The translations under genes were made by a program, and so were the position numbers. The notes below the pieces were generated by a model. It did not search any database. It worked only from the letters and a program-made list of their open reading frames with translations, and had not been told where the DNA came from. This document shows, piece after piece, positions 19,153-28,240 of a stretch of 64,000 bases of DNA (its first letter is position 1; each line of letters opens with the position of its first letter). Source of the DNA: Xanthomonas sp. (GTDB taxonomy: Bacteria; Pseudomonadota; Gammaproteobacteria; Xanthomonadales; Xanthomonadaceae); the NCBI RefSeq assembly GCF_017163755.1, contig NZ_JAFIWC010000017.1, positions 1 through 64,000 of the forward strand, written 5' to 3'.

Positions 19153-20565
19153 TCACGGTGCGGACGCAGCATGGGCTTCGCGCAGGAAATAGCGGATCAG
19201 CGCGATGGCGATCGCAGCGAACAGGCCGAACACGAACGCCAGCGCCAGGTTCAGCGGCAGCTTCGGCGAGCTCGGCTGGCTCGGCACATCGGCGCGATCG
19301 ACGATCGACACATTGTTGGTACCGACGTTGCCGGCCACGCCGATCTCCTTGTAGCGCTGCAGCAGCGCGTCGTAGAGCTGGCGGTTGGTGTCGGCTTCGC
19401 GCTTGAGCATGTTGTAGCGGATGCTGCGCGACTGCAGGTCCAGTTCGTCGATCTTCAGGCTGGAGATGCGCTCGGACAGCATGGTCTCCTGCTGCCGTGC
19501 CGCTTCGTAGTCGTTCTTCAACGCGCCGCGGATGTTGGCCACTTCGTTGCCGATCTGGCGCTTGATCTCGTTGATCTGGTTCTGCAGGCGCTGCATCTCC
19601 GGATAGCCCGGCTGGAACGTGGCCAGCTTCTGCTGGTATTCCGAGGTCAGCTTGATCTGCTCCGAGCGCAGGGACTGGATCAGCGAATTGCTGATCACCT
19701 GCGGCAGGGCCATGCCGTCGCCGACGCCGGCCTGGCGCCAGGCCGACTCGGCCTTGATCCGCGCATCCTGGGCGGTGGCCAGCATCGCGTTGAGCTCGGA
19801 CATGTTCTGCGTCGGCAGCGACGGCTTGTCCTCGCCCATCGACACGATCTGTTCCTTGCTCGAGTAATCGACCACGTTGCGCTCGGACTCCTCGACCCGG
19901 TCGCGCAGCTGCGCCAGACGCTCGGACAGGTACTTGGAGGCGAAGGCCGACGCCTGCAGGCGCCGTTCCTGTGTCGAAGCGATGAACATCTTGGCGTAGG
20001 TGTTGGAAATGCGCGTGGCCAGCACCGGATCGGGCGAATCGAAATTGATCCGCACCAGCCGCGAATCGCGTACCGGCTCGATCACCAGGCCGTCCAGCAG
20101 CGGGCCGATCAATGCGTTCTCGACCGCGGCGTTGCGCGCCTCGGTGCTGGGCGGTTTGCCGTCGCCGTTGCCGTTGAGCTTGTCCAGCGCGGCATCGGCC
20201 AGCGGCTTGAACGCCGGGTCCTGGGCCAGCTTGGCCTCGCGGATCACCGCGCGCGCCAGCGAGCGGCTGCCGAGCAGTTCGTACTGGGTCTGGTAGAAAT
20301 CGCGGTCCTGCGGCGATTCCACCGGCATCAGGTTCTCGACGTTGGTGACGTTCAGCGCCTCGCGCTCGATCTGCAGCACGCTGGTGGCGCGGTACTTGGG
20401 CGTCATCAGCAGCGTTATCCCCAACGCCACGACCACTGCCGCAGCGGTGATGCCGATGATCAGCCAGCGCTGCCGGTTGAGCGCGTTCCAGTAGTCGAGC
20501 AGGCTGATGTCGGCCGGGCTCAACGGCGCGGAGGAAGGACGGGTATGCATCGTGGACGTACTCAT
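19153..20565 (-). CDS. gumC: Polysaccharide co-polymerase GumC (Wzz/PCP)
   Basis: 470 residues. It controls chain length and links polymerisation to export. Two membrane helices (about residues 36-55 and 443-463) bracket a long periplasmic domain with coiled-coil-rich stretches around residues 200-400. The Wzz signature sits by the first helix (TPKYRATSVLQIERE), and a Pro-rich motif (PSQPSSPKLPLNLALAF) precedes the second. No C-terminal Walker or Tyr-rich kinase domain is present. The start at 20565 overlaps the gumB stop as ATGA; Met6 is an alternative. Confidence 0.95.
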   Translation of the reverse strand: MSTSTMHTRPSSAPLSPADISLLDYWNALNRQRWLIIGITAAAVVVALGITLLMTPKYRATSVLQIEREALNVTNVENLMPVESPQDRDFYQTQYELLGSRSLARAVIREAKLAQDPAFKPLADAALDKLNGNGDGKPPSTEARNAAVENALIGPLLDGLVIEPVRDSRLVRINFDSPDPVLATRISNTYAKMFIASTQERRLQASAFASKYLSERLAQLRDRVEESERNVVDYSSKEQIVSMGEDKPSLPTQNMSELNAMLATAQDARIKAESAWRQAGVGDGMALPQVISNSLIQSLRSEQIKLTSEYQQKLATFQPGYPEMQRLQNQINEIKRQIGNEVANIRGALKNDYEAARQQETMLSERISSLKIDELDLQSRSIRYNMLKREADTNRQLYDALLQRYKEIGVAGNVGTNNVSIVDRADVPSQPSSPKLPLNLALAFVFGLFAAIAIALIRYFLREAHAASAP

Positions 20566-21260
20566 CGGTAAGCCCGCCAGACCATGACGAACGGCGTAAG
20601 CTCGAGCACCGTGCGCAGCAGCAGGCGCGCGTCGGAACGGTAGACGACGATGATGTCGCCGCCGTAGACCTCCGGATCGGGCGATTCGCCCTGCTCGACG
20701 TCGTTCAGGTCGAAACGCGCCAGCATCTTCTGCCCGCCGATGTTGCGGAACACCACCACATTGCCGCGGCTGGCGACACCGCTCACGCCCTTGGCCTGCG
20801 CCAGCGCCTGTTGCAGGGTCAACGCCGGCCCGGCGATCGGGTAGATGCCGGGCTCGGAAACCGCGCCGGTCACGGTGACCCGGTTGCTGGTGAATTCCTG
20901 CACCAGCACCGACACCTGCGGATCCTGCAGGTAGCCGTTGCGGTAGCGTTCGGACAGTTGCTTCTCCAGCGCGTTGACGCCCAGGCCGGCGGCCTTGACG
21001 TCGCCGATCAGCGGCAGCGAGATGCGCCCGGCGTTGTCCACCCGGACCTGGCGTTCGAGGTCGTCGACCTGGAACACCTTGACCAGCAGCAGATCGCCCG
21101 GCCCGATCAGGTACTCGGGCTGGCCCATCGCGCCGGCCAGCGGATCGCCTGGCGGCAGCTCCTTCAGCATCTTGGGCCCGGGACTGCACGCGGACAGCAA
21201 GACCAGACAGGAGAGGGCCAGGCACGACGCCCAGTTGAACTTACCGAAAAACTTACCCAT
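20562..21260 (-). CDS. gumB: Outer-membrane polysaccharide export lipoprotein GumB (OPX/Wza type)
   Basis: 232 residues. It is the outer-membrane export component that works with GumC. A lipoprotein signal ends in L21-L22-S23-A24-C25. A Poly_export domain follows (YLIGPGDLLLVKVFQVDDLERQVRVDNAGRISLPLIGDV, residues about 73-110), then an SLBB-type fold (VTVTGAVSEPGIYPI). The start at 21260 gives this signal peptide; 24 further in-frame residues upstream look non-coding. It is the first gene of the gum operon and ends in an ATGA overlap with gumC. Confidence 0.95.
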   Translation of the reverse strand: MGKFFGKFNWASCLALSCLVLLSACSPGPKMLKELPPGDPLAGAMGQPEYLIGPGDLLLVKVFQVDDLERQVRVDNAGRISLPLIGDVKAAGLGVNALEKQLSERYRNGYLQDPQVSVLVQEFTSNRVTVTGAVSEPGIYPIAGPALTLQQALAQAKGVSGVASRGNVVVFRNIGGQKMLARFDLNDVEQGESPDPEVYGGDIIVVYRSDARLLLRTVLELTPFVMVWRAYR

Positions 21261-21660
21261 GCGCGATGCTCGTAATCTCTGTTGAGTGGTTTCGGATCGC
21301 CGCACTTCCACCGCCATCCCGTGATCCATCACCGGTCGGAGCGTGCCTGTGCAGTGTCATTTCCAGCCCTGGCGGTAGCGCCGGGGGGCCAACAGCGAAG
21401 CCTCGTGTTGCACCGCACTATGGCACAGGCACTTGGCGTCACCAATACGTCTACCGACATTTTCTTGACGCGATACCAGCCCGGTTCAAGTTCCTATCCA
21501 CGTATTCAGCAATGTCATGACAACGTTGACATCTTGAGACGCTGTTCTACGGAGTATTAACGTGACATCCGTCAATTCCATGACGGGCCGGGGCCGCAAT
21601 TAAATGCCGGATTCTTGTCTAACGTGACATGAATCACAGCATTTAGAAAGGCCCGGGATT
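21261..21660 (-). promoter_or_regulatory. Gum operon upstream control region
   Basis: AT-richer than its surroundings between 21470 and 21640. It holds a Clp/CRP-type site (21623-21638), two direct copies of ATGTCACGTTA on the minus strand (about 21558-21568 and 21620-21630), a palindrome TGTCATGACA (21513-21522) and an inverted repeat CCGTCA-N6-TGACGG (21569-21586). A tentative minus-strand promoter is TTGTCA-N17-TGGATA near 21495-21525. The 5' untranslated region would then be about 230 nt. Confidence 0.5.
21623..21638 (-). promoter_or_regulatory. Clp/CRP-like binding site upstream of gumB
   Basis: Read on the minus strand it is TGTGATTCATGTCACG, matching TGTGA-N6-TCACA in 9 of 10 defined positions. 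Clp, the Xanthomonas CRP homologue, is known to affect xanthan production. The site lies about 360 nt upstream of the gumB start. Confidence 0.55.
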
Positions 21661-22138
21661 GGGACAGGGAGTCCAGTTTGACCGCCGTGCGTGATGGATT
21701 TGTCTACGTGCTCACCCGTCGATTTAACGGTCGACTACACCCTCGTAGCCAGGGCCGGAGCGGCCCTTGCGCAGACCGCGACCCGAGCCAGGCGTCGCGC
21801 CCCCGGTCCCCGCATCGCAAAACCGAGCCGGTAGGAGCAAGTGGGAGTCCAGATGGAGCAAGCGGGAGTCCAGGCATAGAAGCCAGAGCGACGCGGCGCT
21901 GCGCGCGGCGTTGGCCGCGCAGGCTGCATCGATGCATCCCGGCGTGGCGGCTACGCCGGGACGCCGGCAGATCGCACAGCGCGAAAGTCCGCGCGTCGGT
22001 CGCGCCACGCTTTCCATGCAGCTCCGCAGCGACGCCAGCTTCGCAGGCGCGACCCACGCCCGGCACAGGCGCAACCGGCACCACGCCGGCACCCTGATCG
22101 ATGCCCAGGACGATGTCCGCATACGCGCCCGGCGCGCA
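21661..22138. other. Non-coding stretch between gum control region and tRNA-Pro
   Basis: About 480 nt with overlapping ORFs on both strands but none with a ribosome site or recognisable product. An imperfect 22-nt tandem duplication is visible around 21833-21878 (units beginning GGAGCAAG and ending GGGAGTCCAG). Otherwise nothing identifiable. Confidence 0.5.
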
Positions 22139-22173
22139 ACGAAAAACGGCTTGCGGGTTCGCCGCAAGCCGTT
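22139..22173 (-). terminator. Terminator after tRNA-Pro
   Basis: Twelve-bp stem (22145-22156 with 22162-22173, AACGGCTTGCGG and complement), then TTTTTC on the minus strand. It begins 13 nt past the tRNA 3' end. Confidence 0.85.
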
Positions 22174-22185
22174 GTTCTTACAAAT

Positions 22186-22262
22186 TGGTCGGGGTAGCCG
22201 GATTCGAACCGACGACCACCAGTCCCCCAGACTGGTGCGCTACCAGGCTGCGCTATACCCCG
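22186..22262 (-). tRNA. tRNA-Pro (GGG)
   Basis: 77-nt cloverleaf with encoded CCA. The acceptor stem CGGGGTA pairs with TACCCCG, and the anticodon loop CTGGGGG gives GGG. It lies 92 nt beyond the MerR-family gene and could be the distal part of the same transcript. Confidence 0.96.
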
Positions 22263-22354
22263 GTATTCGCTATCAAGCGAGTCCCGCCTCGCGGCGAGCT
22301 GGCGATTATAGCGGGTTTGCCCGGCGCATTCCTAGCCGCTCGGCGCCGCGGCGA

Positions 22355-22711
22355 TCAACGCCGCAACAGCTGCAGCACTTCTTCCAGTTCCTGCCGCACC
22401 TGCTTGATGATCTGGTTGCTCAACGCCGATTCCTGGCGGGCGCCCTCGCCCTCCAGGCGCAGGCGCGCGCCGCCGATGGTATAGCCCTGTTCGTACAGCA
22501 GGCTGCGGATCTGCCGCACCATCAGCACGTCGTGGCGCTGGTAGTAGCGGCGGTTGCCGCGGCGCTTGACCGGTTCCAGGCTGGGAAACTCGGTTTCCCA
22601 GTAGCGCAGCACATGCGGCTTGACGTCGCACAGCTCGCTCACCTCACCGATGGTGAAGTAGCGCTTGGCCGGAATCGGCGGAAGCTCTCGATTACTGCCC
22701 GGATCCAGCAT
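22355..22711 (-). CDS. MerR-family transcriptional regulator
   Basis: 118 residues. The winged-helix MerR domain occupies about residues 18-85 ([21 protein letters not shown], then [21 protein letters not shown]). A C-terminal helix ([22 protein letters not shown]) is likely for dimerisation. There are no cysteines in the effector region, so it is not a metal sensor of the classical kind. It overlaps the end of ihfA by 20 nt and follows it in the pheST-ihfA operon, a conserved arrangement. The target is unknown. Confidence 0.92.
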   Translation of the reverse strand: MLDPGSNRELPPIPAKRYFTIGEVSELCDVKPHVLRYWETEFPSLEPVKRRGNRRYYQRHDVLMVRQIRSLLYEQGYTIGGARLRLEGEGARQESALSNQIIKQVRQELEEVLQLLRR

Positions 22712-22991
22712 AAGCCTCCACTCGCTCCTTGAGCTTCTGGCCAGGACGGAAGGTCACCACCGTACGGGCCGAAATCGGAATCTCTTCGCCGGTCTTGGGA
22801 TTGCGGCCGGGGCGTTGGTTCTTGCGGCGCAGGTCGAAGTTGCCGAAACCGGACAGCTTCACCTGCCGCCCCTGCTCCAGCGCATCGCGCAGCACGTCGA
22901 AGAAGGCATCGACGAATTCCTTGGCCTCGCGCTTGTTCAGCCCGACTTCGTCGAACAACCGTTCGGCCATTTCCGCTTTGGTCAACGCCAT
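22692..22991 (-). CDS. ihfA: Integration host factor subunit alpha
   Basis: 99 residues, the standard IHF-alpha size. It pairs with IHF-beta and bends DNA at specific sites. Features: [18 protein letters not shown] at the N terminus, [14 protein letters not shown], and the arm [29 protein letters not shown] with the intercalating proline. It starts 32 nt after the pheT stop, the usual pheS-pheT-ihfA operon. Confidence 0.97.
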   Translation of the reverse strand: MALTKAEMAERLFDEVGLNKREAKEFVDAFFDVLRDALEQGRQVKLSGFGNFDLRRKNQRPGRNPKTGEEIPISARTVVTFRPGQKLKERVEAYAGSGQ

Positions 22992-23023
22992 TGCCCTGCC
23001 ATCCCCGTGCTACGTCCCTACGC

Positions 23024-25399
23024 CTAACCGCGAATCCGCGCGCCATGTTCGCGGGCCAGCGCGGCCACCGCGTCGGCGACCACCGCATCCACATCGCGAT
23101 CCGTCAGAGTGCGCGAGTTGTCCTGCAAAATCAAGCCCATAGCGAGACTCTTGAAACCCGCCTCGACCCCCGGCCCGACGTAGCGGTCGAACAGCACCAC
23201 CTCGCGCAGCAAGGGACCGACGGCCGCGCGCACGCTGCCGGCCAGCGCCGACCAGGCGACCGCCTCGGGCACCAGGAAGGCCAGATCGCGGCGCACCGAC
23301 GGGTAGCGCGACAGCTCGGCCGCGCGCGGCAAGGCGCGTGCCGCCAGCGGCGCCAGCGCCAGCTCGAAGCCGAACACGTCGACCTCGATCTCCAGCGCAC
23401 GCAGCAGGCGCGGGTGCAGCTGGCCGATCCAGCCGATGCACTCGCCGTCGCGGCAGACGTCGGCCGAACGGGTCGGATGCGCGAACGGATGCGCCGACGG
23501 GCGGAACTCCAGCCGCGCGCCGGAGGCGCTGGCCAGCGATTCGACGTCGCCCTTCAGGTCGTGGAAATCGACCTTGCGCGCCGGCAGTCCCCATTGCAGC
23601 GCCTCGGCATCGCCGCACACCGCGGCCGCCACGCGCTGCGTCTCGCGCGGGGCCGCGCCCGGTTCGGCCGCCTGGAACACCTTGCCCAGTTCGAACAGGC
23701 GCACCCGCCCGGCCTGGCGCGCGGCATTGCGACCCAGCGTCGCCACCAGCCCGGGCAGCAGCGACGGACGCATCACCGCGAGCTCGGCGCTGAGCGGATT
23801 GGCCAGCGGCACGCGCTCGTCGTGCAGTTGCCACTGGTCCAGCCAGGCGGCACCGACGAAGGCGTAGTTGATGGTCTCCAGCATCTCGCGCGCGACCAGC
23901 TGGCGGCGCACGCTCGCTTCGTCCAGCGCCGTCTCGCTGCTCATCGCGATGCGGGTGGCCCCGCCCGGCAGCGTGGTCGGCAGCCGGTCGTAGCCATGGA
24001 TCCGCGCCAGTTCCTCGACCAGGTCTTCCTCGATCGCGATATCGAAGCGGCGGCTCGGCGGCGTCACCTGCCAGCCGTCGGCGGCGGCCGCGACCTGCAT
24101 GCCCAGCGCGCGCAGGATGCGTTCGACCTGCGCATCGGCGATCTCGATGCCGAGCACGCGAGCGATGCGCGCGCGGCGCAGCGCGATGGCCGCCGGCGCC
24201 GGCAGGTGCTCGGGCAGCTCGGCTTCGACCACCGGACCGGCGCGGCCGCCCGCCAGTTCCAGCACCAGCCGGGTGGCGATTTCGATCGCCTGCCGCGGCA
24301 GCGCCGGGTCCACGCCGCGCTCGAAGCGGTGGCCGGCATCGGTGTGCAGGCCGAGCTTGCGCCCGCGGCCCATGATCGCCGCCGGCGCGAAATGGGCCGC
24401 TTCCAGGAATACGTTGCCGGTGCCGTCGGTGACGCGGGTGTCGTAACCGCCCATCAGCCCGGCCAGTGCGACCGCGCGGTCGTCGTCGGTGACGACCAGG
24501 AAGCTGTCGTCCAGCGCCGCGTCGCGTCCGTCGAGCAGCTTCAGCGCCTCGCCGGCGCGCGCGCGGCGCACGCCGATCGGCCCGCGCAGCGTGTCCAGGT
24601 CGAAGGCGTGCATCGGCTGGCCCAGTTCCAGCATCACGTACTGGGTGACGTCCACCAGCAGCGACAGCGGGCGCACGCCGCTGCGGCGCAGGCGTTCGGC
24701 CATCCATACCGGCGTGCTTGCGGCCGGATCGATGCCCTCGATGACGCGGCCGCAATAGCGCGGCGCCTCGGCGCCGGCGCCCAACGTCACCGGCAAGGTG
24801 CGGTCGCTGCCCGCGGCGACCGGCGCGGCGTCGAACGGCAGCACCTCGCTGGCGCAGGCGGCCGCCACGTCGTAGGCGATGCCGCGCACGCCGAAGCAGT
24901 CGGCGCGGTTCGGGGTCAGCTTGATCTCGATGCTGGCGTCCGGCAGCCCCAGGTAGTCGGCCAGCGCCTGGCCGACCGGCGCATCGGCCGGCAGTTCGAA
25001 CAGCCCGGACGCGTCGCTGTCCAGGCCCAGCTCCTTGGCCGAGCACAGCATGCCGTTGGAGGCCACGCCGCGCAGCTCGGCCGCCTTGATCGCGATCCCG
25101 CCGACATTGGCGCCGACCAGCGCCAGCGGCGCGACCAGCCCGACGCGCGCGTTCGGCGCGCCGCAGACGATTTGCAGCGGCGCGCCCTGCCCGGCGTCGA
25201 CCTGGCACACCTGCAGCCGGTCGGCCTGCGGATGCCGCACCGCCTCGACGATGCGCGCGACCACCACCTGCTGCAGCGATTCGCCGAGCGGCGTGACCTC
25301 TTCGACCTCCAGGCCGATGGCGGTCAGGGTCGCAGCCAGTTCGTCGCGCGAGGCCTGGGTGGGGACGTGGCTGCGCAGCCAGTTTTCAGAGAATTTCAT
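23024..25399 (-). CDS. pheT: Phenylalanine--tRNA ligase beta subunit
   Basis: 791 residues, the full bacterial length. With PheS it forms the alpha2-beta2 enzyme charging tRNA-Phe. Domains in order: a tRNA-binding (EMAP-like) domain at about 40-150 (VVVARIVEAVRHPQADRLQVC, CSAKELGLDSDASGLFEL), the B3/B4 editing domain at about 210-390, B5 at about 400-470, and a C-terminal anticodon-binding FDX-ACB domain (SRYPSVRRDLAFLVPEAV). The ATG at 25399 is the clear start; 15 extra in-frame residues upstream are made of the heptamer repeat. Confidence 0.97.
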   Translation of the reverse strand: MKFSENWLRSHVPTQASRDELAATLTAIGLEVEEVTPLGESLQQVVVARIVEAVRHPQADRLQVCQVDAGQGAPLQIVCGAPNARVGLVAPLALVGANVGGIAIKAAELRGVASNGMLCSAKELGLDSDASGLFELPADAPVGQALADYLGLPDASIEIKLTPNRADCFGVRGIAYDVAAACASEVLPFDAAPVAAGSDRTLPVTLGAGAEAPRYCGRVIEGIDPAASTPVWMAERLRRSGVRPLSLLVDVTQYVMLELGQPMHAFDLDTLRGPIGVRRARAGEALKLLDGRDAALDDSFLVVTDDDRAVALAGLMGGYDTRVTDGTGNVFLEAAHFAPAAIMGRGRKLGLHTDAGHRFERGVDPALPRQAIEIATRLVLELAGGRAGPVVEAELPEHLPAPAAIALRRARIARVLGIEIADAQVERILRALGMQVAAAADGWQVTPPSRRFDIAIEEDLVEELARIHGYDRLPTTLPGGATRIAMSSETALDEASVRRQLVAREMLETINYAFVGAAWLDQWQLHDERVPLANPLSAELAVMRPSLLPGLVATLGRNAARQAGRVRLFELGKVFQAAEPGAAPRETQRVAAAVCGDAEALQWGLPARKVDFHDLKGDVESLASASGARLEFRPSAHPFAHPTRSADVCRDGECIGWIGQLHPRLLRALEIEVDVFGFELALAPLAARALPRAAELSRYPSVRRDLAFLVPEAVAWSALAGSVRAAVGPLLREVVLFDRYVGPGVEAGFKSLAMGLILQDNSRTLTDRDVDAVVADAVAALAREHGARIRG

Positions 25400-25408
25400 G
25401 GTGTTTCC

Positions 25409-25508
25409 GGGACTCGGGACTCGGGACTCGGGACGCGGATGCAAGGACTCGCAGACAGGCGGAACGCTGACGCTTCCGCGAGTCCCGAGTCCCCAGTCCC
25501 GAGTCCCG
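25409..25508. repeat. GGGACTC heptamer element between pheS and pheT
   Basis: Tandem GGGACTC units at 25409-25434 and inverted units (GAGTCCC-type) at 25479-25508 flank a 44-nt core. The whole can fold into a long hairpin inside the pheS-pheT transcript. Related blocks lie at 27493-27513 and 30399-30485. Confidence 0.85.
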
Positions 25509-25516
25509 AACGGGAT

Positions 25517-26524
<1,008 letters not shown>

Positions 26525-26612
26525 TCACTTTCAGCCGAACGTCCAACCTGGTTACCGCGATCAGGGGCATCCCGATGACGGGACAGGTCCCGCGATCAGG
26601 ATGCACAAAACG

Positions 26613-26642
26613 CAAAAAGGGGAAGGACTCGCGCCCTTCCCC
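26613..26642 (-). terminator. Terminator or attenuator between rplT and pheS
   Basis: On the minus strand GGGGAAGG pairs with CCTTCCCC around an 8-nt loop, followed by TTTTT. It may end the infC-rpmI-rplT transcript or act as an attenuator before pheS. An ATG at 26659 (+ coordinate of its first base on the minus strand, approximate) begins a reading frame that crosses it with several Phe codons. Confidence 0.7.
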
Positions 26643-26715
26643 TGCATGCATGTCTGCGATGGCTCCTCGTTGAAAACCCGCACATGGATGGCGGGCTCCT
26701 GCGAGGGACTCGCAC

Positions 26716-27075
26716 TTATGCCGCCAGCGCGCCCTTCGCCTTCTCAGCCAAGGCGGCAAAGCCCTGCGCATCGTGCACGGCGATGTCCGCCAGCACCTTG
26801 CGGTCCAGGGTGATGCCGGCCTTGAGCAGGCCGTTCATGAAACGGCTGTAGCTCAGGCCGTTGATGCGGGCCGCCGCATTGATGCGGGTGATCCACAGCG
26901 AACGGAAATTGCGCTTCTTCTGCTTGCGGCCGATGTAGGCGTACTGCTGCGCCTTGATCACCGCCTGCTTGGCGACGCGGAAGACCTTGCGGCGGGCGTT
27001 GTAGTAGCCCTTGGCCAGGTTCAGAACTTTCTTGTGACGACGGCGTGCCTGGACGCCACGTTTTACTCGAGCCAT
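26716..27075 (-). CDS. rplT: Large ribosomal subunit protein bL20
   Basis: 119 residues, standard. Very basic N-terminal half ([33 protein letters not shown]), then [29 protein letters not shown]. It binds 23S rRNA early in 50S assembly and in other bacteria represses its own operon. It follows rpmI by 10 nt. Confidence 0.98.
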   Translation of the reverse strand: MARVKRGVQARRRHKKVLNLAKGYYNARRKVFRVAKQAVIKAQQYAYIGRKQKKRNFRSLWITRINAAARINGLSYSRFMNGLLKAGITLDRKVLADIAVHDAQGFAALAEKAKGALAA

Positions 27076-27085
27076 GGTTCAGTCC

Positions 27086-27283
27086 TCAGAGGTAAGGAAG
27101 CATACGGTCAAGACGGCCTGCGTCCTCGGCACGAACATGGTTCGTCTGCCGCAGGTTGCGCTTCCGCTTGGTCGCTTTCTTGGTGAGGATGTGGCTACGG
27201 TTGGCGTGGCCGGCCTTGTACTTGCCGGAGGCGGTCTTGCGGAAACGCTTGGCCGCCGCCCGGTTGGTCTTGATCTTGGGCAT
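27086..27283 (-). CDS. rpmI: Large ribosomal subunit protein bL35
   Basis: 65 residues, standard: [20 protein letters not shown] at the N terminus and [16 protein letters not shown] in the middle. AAGGA precedes the ATG by 6 to 7 nt. It lies between infC and rplT in the conserved operon. Confidence 0.98.
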   Translation of the reverse strand: MPKIKTNRAAAKRFRKTASGKYKAGHANRSHILTKKATKRKRNLRQTNHVRAEDAGRLDRMLPYL

Positions 27284-27652
27284 TGCAATGTCCTTGATGG
27301 TGTTTTGTCACTGGTCAGGGCGGTGGGGTCGCCACGCTTTCCATCCTTGCCCGTACCTGCTTGTAAGCCCTTGATCCTCAAAGAATCCGGGCGGGTCCTG
27401 TTGCCGCCTGCACGGCAAACCCGATGAACCGGGCCGCGCATTATGCCAGGGCGGGGAATGCCTTGCAAATCATGTATTTCGATCCGGATGCCGGGACTCG
27501 GGACTCGGGACTCGAACAGGCTGCGCGGGCCGCGGGCACGCTGCAAGCGCGAGGCGGTCAACGCGGCGATCGGGAAACGCAAAGAGCAGGCGCCCGGGCG
27601 GCCGCGCTCCCGCGCGAGGCGGGGCGCGATCCTGAAGCCGCGAAAGCCGCGG
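27284..27652. other. infC-rpmI gap with heptamer repeat
   Basis: 369 nt without a gene, wide for this operon. It holds three tandem GGGACTC units at 27493-27513. The rpmI-proximal part could contain the leader used in bL20 autoregulation, but no pseudoknot was worked out. Confidence 0.5.
27493..27513. repeat. GGGACTC x3
   Basis: Three exact tandem copies of GGGACTC, the same unit as in the pheS-pheT and thrS-LacI gaps. No inverted block is nearby. Confidence 0.85.
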
Positions 27653-28177
27653 TCAGCGCTTCTTCGGCGCGATCATCATCACCATCTGCCGGCCTTCCAG
27701 GCGCGGACGCGATTCGATGACGATGTCTTCGCCGAGGTCGGCCTCGATCCGGGCCGCCATCTCGCGACCGAGTTCCTGGTGGCTCATCTCGCGGCCACGG
27801 AAGCGGATGTTGACCTTGACCTTGTCGCCCTCTTCGAGGAAGCGACGCATGTTGCGCAGCTTGATCTGGTAATCGCCCTCGTCCGTGACCGGACGGAACT
27901 TGATTTCCTTGATCTCGACCTGCTTGGTCTTCTTCTTGGCTTCGTTGGCCTTCTTCTGCTGCTCGAACTTGAACTTGCCGAAGTCCATGATCTTGCAGAC
28001 CGGCGGGTCGGCCTGCGGCTGGATCTCGACCAGATCCAGGCCGTCTTCCTCGGCCAGCGCCAGCGCTTCGTCGCGCGTGAGCACGCCGACCATTTCGCCG
28101 TCCGCGCCGATCACGCGAACGCGCGGGACGCGGATCTCTTGGTTCTTGCGGTTCTGTTTGTTGTCAGGGGTACTGAT
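27653..28177 (-). CDS. infC: Translation initiation factor IF-3 (ATC start)
   Basis: 174 residues if begun at the ATC at 28177-28175. It binds the 30S subunit and checks the initiation codon. Reading from the ATC gives [20 protein letters not shown], the usual IF-3 N terminus, and GGGAG lies 8 nt before it. The first in-frame ATG/GTG would remove about 21 conserved residues. infC commonly uses a rare AUU or AUC start, by which IF-3 represses its own synthesis. C-terminal signature: [15 protein letters not shown] and [10 protein letters not shown]. Confidence 0.95.
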   Translation of the reverse strand: MSTPDNKQNRKNQEIRVPRVRVIGADGEMVGVLTRDEALALAEEDGLDLVEIQPQADPPVCKIMDFGKFKFEQQKKANEAKKKTKQVEIKEIKFRPVTDEGDYQIKLRNMRRFLEEGDKVKVNIRFRGREMSHQELGREMAARIEADLGEDIVIESRPRLEGRQMVMMIAPKKR

Positions 28178-28240
28178 ATTGCAATCTCCCAGGGGAATCG
28201 GATCGACGCGGCCGAAAGGCTCGGCCGCGTCGGGATGGTG

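Noticed and set aside
21704-22097. Overlapping ORFs between the gum promoter and tRNA-Pro
   Set aside because: No ribosome sites and no recognisable products; several frames are open on both strands only because of base composition.
25409-25508. CRISPR-like short repeats
   Set aside because: The units are 7 nt, head to tail without spacers, and partly inverted; not a CRISPR array.
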